Of a DNA stretch of 5,213 bases, positions 1 to 5,213 are shown piece after piece. The notes under the pieces are model-generated. The model was not told the origin of the DNA. It was given only the letters and a program-made list of their open reading frames with translations, and did no database searches. The stretch is from Acidimicrobiaceae bacterium (GTDB lineage: Bacteria > Actinomycetota > Acidimicrobiia > Acidimicrobiales > Acidimicrobiaceae), in NCBI GenBank assembly GCA_013044365.1, contig JABEUP010000127.1, positions 1 to 5,213 of the forward strand. The letters are read 5' to 3'. The position numbers were made by a program, and so were the translations under genes. Every line of letters starts with the position of its first letter. The first letter of the stretch is position 1.

Positions 1-13
1 GTCAGAAAGCGTC

Positions 14-37
14 CCTCTCTCCCTCACGGGAGAGAGG
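14..37. repeat. Perfect 10-bp hairpin, intergenic-repeat-like
   Basis: The arms CCTCTCTCCC (14-23) and GGGAGAGAGG (28-37) are exact reverse complements with a four-base TCAC loop. Hairpins of this CTCTCCC/GGGAGAG type are a familiar look of dispersed intergenic repeats in several bacterial groups. It lies about 100 bases beyond the stop of the helicase gene. No T run follows on either strand, so a role in ending transcription would have to be of a non-standard kind or through protection of the mRNA 3' end. Confidence 0.55.
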
Positions 38-133
38 CCTTCGGCTCGCTCACGCTCGCCTCGGCGGCTCACGCCGTCCGCAGGTGGGGTGGGGGCAGAC
101 TGTTATATTTATATGTGAATATATCGTAATGTC
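38..133. other. GC-rich repeat-like stretch and AT-rich junction after the helicase gene
   Basis: Bases 1-100 contain 71 G or C by count. The part from 38 includes GCTCG repeats around 44-58, a five-base stem CGGCG (62-66) with CGCCG (72-76), and a G-rich run at 83-96. From 101 to 133 the sequence is strongly AT-rich, with a weak stem TATATT (104-109) with AATATA (118-123). No gene is supported. The abrupt change in composition marks the end of the helicase locus. Confidence 0.4.
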
Positions 134-3100
134 TTAGTTTGCAGACGTGCTGGATGCATCAGCTAATTTACAAAATAAATTAAGTAGCATCATTTCATCG
201 ATAGAACTGGCAGTTGTGGTTGCTATACGCGGATCAGCCACAATTACTGCTAAACATTGCGCGCGAGATACGGCTACATTGATCCGATTACGATCCAAAA
301 TAAAAGCGAGGCCTCGCGAGCCGTATTCGCCATAGCTTGAGCACAAAGAAAGGATGCATACTGGCGCTTCCTGACCTTGAAACTTGTCAACGCTCCCAAC
401 GCGAGCGCCCGTAGGCAACGCCGCTTGCAGAGCACGAACCTGAGCGTTGTAGGGAGCAATAAATAGAAAGTCTTCGAGGGAGAGAGTTCTAGTCTTGCCG
501 TCAAATGCGGTATATGGTCTACCGACCATGTCCTCGTAAATAGATTTGACTCGTGCCACTTCCTCATCACTCTGTTGGATATTTCCATCATGTTCCACTC
601 CACTAAAGACCACACCATATTCTTTAGTGATCAAGCCAGTTCGGTTAGATGGAACCTCTATCTTCTGGTTACTACAATCGGGATGCGAAGCAAGGCGTCC
701 TTCATAAATGCTTTCCGAAATGAAGCGGCAAACCGATGGATGCATTCGGCGCGACTCGCCGAGAAAAAGGCCGAAATCCTTGGGCACCACCGCATGAAAG
801 ATTGGCGCGTCCGGTTTGCTGGCCTTCAAGTCTTTAAGAGCGTATTGCAAAGACGAAAGCCCCGCATCCCCTGGATGAGTACCTTGTATCGGCTGTTCGA
901 GTTGCATCTGATCACCAAGCAGAACGATATTTTTCGCAGACCGAGCCATAGCAACAGCATTAGCAAGTGACACTTGTCCAGCTTCATCAATGAAGAGAAA
1001 ATCGAGAACGTCTTCCCACTCTGGCAACGTAAAAAGCCACGCTGTTCCACCTACGAGCCCCCCTCGATAAGCCGCTAATGCTTCCTTGTTGTCTTTGACA
1101 TGCTGAAAAGCTGGATTATCTGTAAATAGCGACCCTTCATCATCACCCCCAACCTTGACTCCTTGGAGACTCCGATTATTTTTTCTGGCCGCCTCACCAC
1201 AGGCAATGAGTAAGTTGACGATGGCCTTATGACTGTTGGACGCAACGCCAACTTTCTTGCCCTTAGTGAGCAACGTATTTATGACATGAGCCGCAGTGTA
1301 AGTCTTGCCGGTGCCTGGGGGTCCTTGAACCACAAGACAGCCGCCAACCATTGAACCCGCAACACGAACGGCGGCGTCGATCGTTGCTTCGTCAGAACTT
1401 TGCAATATTGTCGCAGGAGCCACTCGATCAAAAAGAGCGGCAATGGGCAGGTGTAGGTCTTTTGATAAATGCTTGATGCCGACCTCGGTCAAAGCAGCTT
1501 GAATTGCTGTAGCCGGTACATATTCATATGGAATCAGCGTACCTTCCCGAGGAAAAGATCCTCCGAATTTTTCGTTGAGCGCCTTCTTGCTGAGTTTCAA
1601 TTTCAGCGAGCCATTCTCCAGATTTACGTTCATGAGCGTAAATTTGCCATCGATATTGTGAGTGAACATCACCTTATCATCAACTTTTAGCTTGCACTCT
1701 TGCGAGGGATCGAAGGAGTATCCTTGGATCAAGGAGAGCTTCTCGGCGATGGGCGAGCCTACAGCTTTGACGCCCTGAATACAGCCGGAGTCATCCCGAA
1801 GTTCTTCATCCGTAGCCTCTGTTCGATCAAACATCCGCCACCACATAGGTTTTTCTTCTCTGCGATGAAAGTCGAGGAGGTCCGCAAGTGTGCCTGAAAG
1901 AGGGCTTGCCTCGTTGCGTAGCTTTGCTATGGCCTCTTGTCGAGCAATAACTTCTGGAGATAGTTCTTTTGGGGTTGCGTTAACAGACGGAACCGTAAAA
2001 ATCGGTTGCGAGCAAGTAATTTTATGTTCAGTAGCAACTCTTCTTAGCCATTGCAATAATTCTGCCGTAGATTTGCAGTCGTCTTCATTGTAATCACGGA
2101 TACCCTTAAGAATAGCGCTGCTTTTCCAGTCGGTTGGCTGACCGCTTCCTATCCAGTGCGCATATTGGACGACAGAATCAACAGCAGAAGTAACTGCGGT
2201 AGAACGTTTTGGCCGATACAAATGCTCGACCGTTTTAATGGAATAATTATCTTCACCAATACATAGCCCATGACGCACTATCTTATATAGATCAACAAAG
2301 ACATTGGCTCGAAGAAGATCGTCTACCTCATCCTGCCGGGAGTCATGACGCGTACTCAGGCGTCTGATGGCACTAACCTCGTAGGCAGCATAATGATAAA
2401 TGTGCATAGCGGGATTCTCTTTCCACCGCTTATGCACCCAATCTACAAAACCTTCAAACGCGAGTTTTTCCGCATCACGACTGTGTGCCCACCAGTCAAT
2501 AAAATCGAGCGAGTCAGTTTGGCTATTACGAAAAGAGGCCCCAAAAAGATATTCCAGTCCCCCGGGAACCAGAGGATAGCCTTCCATATCAAAAAAAACA
2601 TCCGCTGGATGATCGGGTGGAAGGGCCGCAAGACCAACCGGTTCACGATTGACACCAACGTGAGAAAGAATTTCGTATCGTGCCATCGCATCAGGATTCT
2701 TCATACGATCCTCGCGTGTCAGGCACTGAAGACGTGCCTGGGCAACGAGCTTCTTTAACGAATCGGCCGCCAGTTTCGGAATCGATTTATTGGTAGTGGC
2801 AGCAAGCGCTGCCATCGTTGAAATACCAGCAGCCTTGAGTTTCTTTATTTGGCCGACTGTAATTCCGGCAACGTTTACGAGATGGTCTGTATCATCAAAG
2901 AACTTCTTAGCCTGCGAGGTCCAACGACCATGATCGGCAGCAGGAAGTGGTTCTGGGCGGTCCGCGATGTTACCAGTAAAGCTATCTTGCATGGCGAGAA
3001 ACCTTGTTTTGACTCGCCGATAGTAGTGAATAAAATCCTCGACGCGAAATTCTACTCTATTCTTGGTGCCCAAAATGATGCCGAATTTTTCTGGCATTTG

Positions 3101-3562
3101 CTCACCGGTCGTCGCGGCCAACATTTCTGAGTAGCAACAAAGTTGAATGACATAATATGGCTTGGGTGAACGGGCAAGTTTTGTATCCCATACTTCATAA
3201 TGCCCCAATTCGTCGAGAATAAGAAAGTCGGCAAATCCGGCAAACCGGTCATTTTCTAAGGCCGCTTGATAAATAATGGCTGTCTTTGCCTTGATAGCGT
3301 CTAGTGTTTTAGATCGAGCGATCTCAAGATTGTCTTTCGGAATTTGCGCAACTTCGGAGGAGACCTTGAATTCATCGAGTACTGCATGTTCGTGCTGATC
3401 ACCCGTCTGTGCAATGAGTTTTTGGTCTTCTGTTTCTTGATCAGGAGCAACCACAGAGGGATTTTCCAAGTAATAGCGATCCATCCATGACGCGAATGGC
3501 GAAGCAACATAGCGAATTAAATCGCTCGGCGAATAGATCAATCTATTGGAATATTTTCTCAT
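134..3562 (-). CDS. TM0106-type RecB-like nuclease / DEDD exonuclease / SF1 helicase fusion
   Basis: The 1142-residue protein probably unwinds and degrades DNA or RNA-DNA hybrids in the cytoplasm; its true substrate is unknown. Residues about 1-200 form a PD-(D/E)XK nuclease of the TM0106 RecB-like family: GFAD with D112, WDTK with D126 and K128, then QLCCY at 140-144. Residues about 227-274 look like a helix-hairpin-helix DNA-binding segment. Residues about 318-509 match the RNase_H_2/DEDD exonuclease fold: FFDMEG (D325, E327), HYAAYE, VDLY (D424) and YNEDDC (D494, D495). A beta-rich linker follows, then an SF1 helicase: Walker A GPPGTGKT 747-754, motif Ia about 770-781, IDEAG 858-862, GDQMQLEQP 883-891, ESRRMHP, DKFQGQE and NVAVSRAQ near 1094-1102. 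Motif III is slightly unusual, with QM where PQ is common. I chose the ATG at 3562 because family similarity begins there (RLIYSPSDLIRY); a weak GGA lies 7 bases upstream. The frame stays open to 3730, but that stretch overlaps the neighbouring gene. No frameshift was seen. The biochemical architecture is secure; the biological role is inferred. Confidence 0.93.
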   Translation of the reverse strand: MRKYSNRLIYSPSDLIRYVASPFASWMDRYYLENPSVVAPDQETEDQKLIAQTGDQHEHAVLDEFKVSSEVAQIPKDNLEIARSKTLDAIKAKTAIIYQAALENDRFAGFADFLILDELGHYEVWDTKLARSPKPYYVIQLCCYSEMLAATTGEQMPEKFGIILGTKNRVEFRVEDFIHYYRRVKTRFLAMQDSFTGNIADRPEPLPAADHGRWTSQAKKFFDDTDHLVNVAGITVGQIKKLKAAGISTMAALAATTNKSIPKLAADSLKKLVAQARLQCLTREDRMKNPDAMARYEILSHVGVNREPVGLAALPPDHPADVFFDMEGYPLVPGGLEYLFGASFRNSQTDSLDFIDWWAHSRDAEKLAFEGFVDWVHKRWKENPAMHIYHYAAYEVSAIRRLSTRHDSRQDEVDDLLRANVFVDLYKIVRHGLCIGEDNYSIKTVEHLYRPKRSTAVTSAVDSVVQYAHWIGSGQPTDWKSSAILKGIRDYNEDDCKSTAELLQWLRRVATEHKITCSQPIFTVPSVNATPKELSPEVIARQEAIAKLRNEASPLSGTLADLLDFHRREEKPMWWRMFDRTEATDEELRDDSGCIQGVKAVGSPIAEKLSLIQGYSFDPSQECKLKVDDKVMFTHNIDGKFTLMNVNLENGSLKLKLSKKALNEKFGGSFPREGTLIPYEYVPATAIQAALTEVGIKHLSKDLHLPIAALFDRVAPATILQSSDEATIDAAVRVAGSMVGGCLVVQGPPGTGKTYTAAHVINTLLTKGKKVGVASNSHKAIVNLLIACGEAARKNNRSLQGVKVGGDDEGSLFTDNPAFQHVKDNKEALAAYRGGLVGGTAWLFTLPEWEDVLDFLFIDEAGQVSLANAVAMARSAKNIVLLGDQMQLEQPIQGTHPGDAGLSSLQYALKDLKASKPDAPIFHAVVPKDFGLFLGESRRMHPSVCRFISESIYEGRLASHPDCSNQKIEVPSNRTGLITKEYGVVFSGVEHDGNIQQSDEEVARVKSIYEDMVGRPYTAFDGKTRTLSLEDFLFIAPYNAQVRALQAALPTGARVGSVDKFQGQEAPVCILSLCSSYGEYGSRGLAFILDRNRINVAVSRAQCLAVIVADPRIATTTASSIDEMMLLNLFCKLADASSTSAN

Positions 3563-3581
3563 GTTTCTGTCCAGCCGCCGC

Positions 3582-3611
3582 AGTATATACCTTTCTTTGA
3601 GGAAAGGTAAA
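3582..3611 (-). promoter_or_regulatory. Candidate promoter of the nuclease-helicase gene (TTTACC-18-TATACT)
   Basis: Read on the minus strand, a -10-like TATACT (3587-3582) stands 18 bases after a -35-like TTTACC (3611-3606). Transcription would start near 3575, leaving a leader of only about 13 bases before the ATG at 3562. The match is five of six at -10 and four of six at -35. The spacer is filled by a perfect palindrome. The call is by eye and assumes sigma-70-type recognition. Confidence 0.35.
3588..3609. repeat. Perfect inverted repeat, operator-like, in the promoter spacer
   Basis: The arms TACCTTTC (3588-3595) and GAAAGGTA (3602-3609) are exact reverse complements separated by a six-base loop (TTTGAG). 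The palindrome fills the gap between the ATPase stop and the helicase start and sits between the proposed -35 and -10 boxes. That is a usual place for a repressor or activator site. In a transcript reading through from the ATPase gene it would form an 8-bp hairpin about 25 bases before the start codon. There is no T run after it on either strand, so it is not a standard terminator. Confidence 0.55.
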
Positions 3612-3621
3612 TCACCTCTGA

Positions 3622-3649
3622 AATATAAGATGTTTTTAGGAATACTCAA
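3622..3649 (-). promoter_or_regulatory. Second candidate promoter (TTGAGT-16-TATATT)
   Basis: On the minus strand, TTGAGT (3649-3644) overlaps the stop codon of the ATPase gene and is followed after 16 bases by TATATT (3627-3622). It would give a leader of about 50 bases containing the palindrome at 3588-3609. The -35 match is four of six and the -10 match five of six. The AT-rich surroundings raise the chance of a random match. Confidence 0.25.
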
Positions 3650-4989
3650 TGCCGGCCTTTCTTTTTGTGGTTTGTGGTTGCACGTGGAGTGTGTTTTCTG
3701 GCAACATGCAGCGTCGGTTCTCCCATCCATCGTCGAATACGAGATTCAATAACTTCACGCTTCGTGGAAAAGCGTTCGTGTGAGCGGGCGATGACAATGT
3801 TCCGACGCCCGCTCCGGATCATGATCGGTCGCAATGTTGTTGCCCGAAACGGTGCAGCGTATCCTTCATTCGTGAGTGGTTTGACGACCACATGGTGGTT
3901 CCCAAGACTGGTGAATGTTGCGGGTTGGATGTCCTCACCGAATTGCCTGGCCAGTAAGGTTGCATCGGCTTCTCCCACACGGAAACTCATGATCGTACCG
4001 ACGTTGCCGAAGACCGCATTGGTGATCTCCGGGCGTGTCTGGCTGGTGTACTGTGCCGCCAGCGTCAGGGAAAGACCGTACTTTCTGGCTTCCGAGAGAA
4101 TGGATGCAAACGAATCGGTAGCAAAGTTGTGGTATTCATCCACGTACAAGTGAAAAGGATTCCGTTGTGCCGGTGGGATGTCCGCCCGACTCAAGGCCGC
4201 GAGTTGGAACTGGGTCACTAACAGTGATCCCAACAGGTTGGCCTTGTCTTCCCCGACCTTGCCTTTGGCGAGGTTTGCGATGAGGATACGTGAGCGGTCC
4301 ATCAGAAACCGGATGTCAATGCTACTGCGGACTTGGCCGAGTATGTGACGGATGGGTGGCGCCATCACCAATTGCCCGATCTTGTTCTGCACCGGAGCAA
4401 TGACCTCTGTTAGAAATCGCCGGTCATAGCCGGCGAATTCTCCTGTCCAAAAGGCCCGCACCATGGGGTCTCTGACCTGTCTGATCACCCAGGTGCGGTA
4501 GATCGGATCAATGAGCATCCGCTGCACGCCGAGAATCGTTACGTTCTCGCATTCCAACAGTGCGGCAATGCTGGTATACAGAATGTATTCCATCCGTGGC
4601 CCCCATGAGTCCCGCCAGATGCTCTTCAGTGCGCCGACGATGGCTGAGGCGATGAGGTGGGGTGCGTGGTTGGTGCCGGGACGCAAGACGTTGAATCCAA
4701 CCGGAAACTCGTGGTCGGCGGGGTTGAGATATGCAACGTGGTCGGTGCGCTGCGGTGGAATGCAGTCGAGAATGTCCTCGGCCAGATCACCGTGGGGATC
4801 GATCAGACCGACGCCATGACCCTTTTCAATATCTTGGATGATGAGGTTGCGAATGAGGGTGGACTTGCCGGTGCCTGTCTGGCCGATGATGAAGAGGTGC
4901 TGCGCTCTGGCATCAGGTGATATACCGAAAAGCTTCTGGCCGCCCCAGACGTCGCGTTCGCCGATATATGAAAGAGCATCGTCCCACAT
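3646..4989 (-). CDS. VirD4/TraG-like (HerA-superfamily) DNA-translocating ATPase
   Basis: The 447-residue protein belongs to the type IV coupling-protein/HerA group of P-loop ATPases, which form ring-shaped hexamers that pump DNA. Visible motifs are Walker A GQTGTGKST at 36-44, the family signature IDPHGDL at 63-69, a proline-flanked NPADHEFPVGFN stretch at 89-100, Walker B LYVDEYHNF at 281-289 with D284 and E285, and LSEARKYG followed by the sensor glutamine in LAAQY (Q313). The C-terminal tail is rich in K, R and H. There is no N-terminal membrane helix, unlike the conjugative coupling proteins TraD and VirD4, so this is a soluble form of about the usual length for such short homologues. 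The start is the ATG at 4989; a TTG at 5031 is in frame but lies in a hairpin loop, and a TAA at 5038-5040 blocks further extension. No good Shine-Dalgarno is visible. No relaxase or secretion gene is present in the window, so a role in conjugation is not supported here. It lies just upstream of the nuclease-helicase on the same strand, which suggests cooperation. Confidence 0.88.
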   Translation of the reverse strand: MWDDALSYIGERDVWGGQKLFGISPDARAQHLFIIGQTGTGKSTLIRNLIIQDIEKGHGVGLIDPHGDLAEDILDCIPPQRTDHVAYLNPADHEFPVGFNVLRPGTNHAPHLIASAIVGALKSIWRDSWGPRMEYILYTSIAALLECENVTILGVQRMLIDPIYRTWVIRQVRDPMVRAFWTGEFAGYDRRFLTEVIAPVQNKIGQLVMAPPIRHILGQVRSSIDIRFLMDRSRILIANLAKGKVGEDKANLLGSLLVTQFQLAALSRADIPPAQRNPFHLYVDEYHNFATDSFASILSEARKYGLSLTLAAQYTSQTRPEITNAVFGNVGTIMSFRVGEADATLLARQFGEDIQPATFTSLGNHHVVVKPLTNEGYAAPFRATTLRPIMIRSGRRNIVIARSHERFSTKREVIESRIRRWMGEPTLHVARKHTPRATTNHKKKGRH

Positions 4990-5010
4990 CCGACAGAGCC
5001 GCCATTCCAG

Positions 5011-5037
5011 AAAAAGAACGGCCCTCTGCAAAGAGGG
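5011..5037 (-). terminator. Possible weak intrinsic terminator or attenuator
   Basis: On the minus strand a six-base GC-rich stem, CCCTCT (5037-5032) with AGAGGG (5027-5022), closes a four-base TTGC loop. It is followed after six bases by a run of five T (5015-5011). The distance between stem and T run makes it weak. It sits 33 bases before the chosen start of the ATPase gene, so it could end transcription from further right or attenuate transcription into the ATPase gene. Confidence 0.35.
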
Positions 5038-5134
5038 TTAAGGTGTATATTCCGCACCGGGCGGGGCTTGCGGGCCGCCGATGCCGCTCGACATACGCAG
5101 TTGTTGGCGAGCCGAGTGGGTAATGGAAGCTCAG

Positions 5135-5165
5135 TCCGGGGTCCGAACGCAGTTCAGGCCCGGGG
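5135..5165. repeat. Imperfect GC-rich hairpin upstream of the ATPase gene
   Basis: Bases 5135-5148 and 5152-5165 can fold around a three-base GCA loop. Read as plus-strand RNA, 12 of 14 positions pair, counting two U-G wobbles; the minus-strand version pairs almost as well. The rest of 5038-5213 is GC-rich, with another short stem (GGCGG 5060-5064 with CCGCC 5075-5079), and I see no convincing gene in it. It may be part of a leader, a regulatory site or an intergenic repeat. Confidence 0.4.
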
Positions 5166-5213
5166 ATATTGTAGCGCATTCGACTGCGTTGTGGGGTGTG
5201 GATATGTCAGGGA

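Noticed and set aside
14..37. Intrinsic terminator for the helicase gene
   Set aside because: The stem is strong, but no T run follows it on the minus strand, and it lies about 100 bases past the stop codon.
1..129. Plus-strand frame open from the left edge to a TAA at 127-129
   Set aside because: It translates low-complexity GC-rich repeat sequence and then AT-rich DNA; nothing resembles the end of a known protein.
3563..3730. Extension of the helicase reading frame upstream to an ATG at 3730, adding 56 residues
   Set aside because: The extension overlaps the ATPase gene, has no family-like sequence and crosses the palindrome. Family similarity starts just after the ATG at 3562.
3665..4153. 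162-codon plus-strand open frame antisense to the ATPase gene
   Set aside because: It is the shadow of a well-supported coding region and shows no domain. Other antisense frames inside the two genes were rejected for the same reason.
4990..5031. TTG start for the ATPase at 5031, adding 14 residues
   Set aside because: The TTG lies in the loop of a stable hairpin, has no ribosome binding site, and the ATG at 4989 fits the usual beginning of short family members.
5168..5173. Minus-strand TACAAT as a -10 box for the ATPase gene
   Set aside because: No acceptable -35 box is found 16-18 bases upstream, and the distance to the start codon is about 180 bases.
4913..5179. 88-codon minus-strand open frame overlapping the start of the ATPase gene in another frame
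   Set aside because: It has no recognisable domain and no ribosome binding site, it is rich in R, P and S as expected for chance translation of GC-rich DNA, and it conflicts with a clear gene.
5038..5213. Known structured RNA such as SRP RNA, RNase P RNA, 6S RNA or a tRNA
   Set aside because: None of the conserved core sequences I know for these RNAs could be found on either strand.

Overview
The window carries two convincing protein genes, both on the minus strand and in the same order of transcription. A VirD4/TraG-like (HerA-superfamily) ATPase lies at 4989-3646, followed after 83 bases by a very large multidomain DNA-processing protein at 3562-134. No RNA gene, CRISPR array, transposase or integrase was recognised. 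The organism cannot be named from this sequence. It is a bacterium of moderate GC content. The intergenic hairpins and the domain styles are compatible with a free-living lineage such as Nitrospirota or Proteobacteria, but that is only an impression.

Layout from right to left, in the direction of transcription: (i) 5213-4990 is GC-rich non-coding DNA with an imperfect hairpin at 5135-5165 and a compact GC-rich hairpin at 5022-5037. The second hairpin is followed on the minus strand by a short T run and may be a weak terminator or attenuator. (ii) 4989-3646 encodes a soluble 447-residue VirD4-like P-loop ATPase with intact Walker A and B motifs. (iii) 3645-3563 is a short AT-rich spacer with two plausible minus-strand promoters. 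One of them has a perfect 8-bp-arm palindrome between its -35 and -10 boxes, where an operator would sit. (iv) 3562-134 encodes a 1142-residue protein that joins a TM0106-type RecB-like nuclease, a helix-hairpin-helix-like segment, a DEDD-type RNase H-like exonuclease and a superfamily 1 (Dna2/Upf1-like) helicase. The key motifs I looked for in each part are present. (v) 133-101 is AT-rich, and 100-1 is a very GC-rich, hairpin-containing stretch that resembles dispersed intergenic repeats.

Functionally, the pair joins a DNA-pumping or translocating ATPase with an enzyme that can unwind and degrade nucleic acid. The gene order, shared strand and short spacing make a joint role plausible. By analogy with HerA-nuclease and nuclease-helicase defence modules, defence against foreign DNA is the most interesting hypothesis. 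Ordinary DNA repair by the helicase, with the ATPase as a remnant of a mobile element, remains a fair alternative. The sampled base composition of the helicase gene is lower in GC than its neighbours, which would fit acquisition by transfer.
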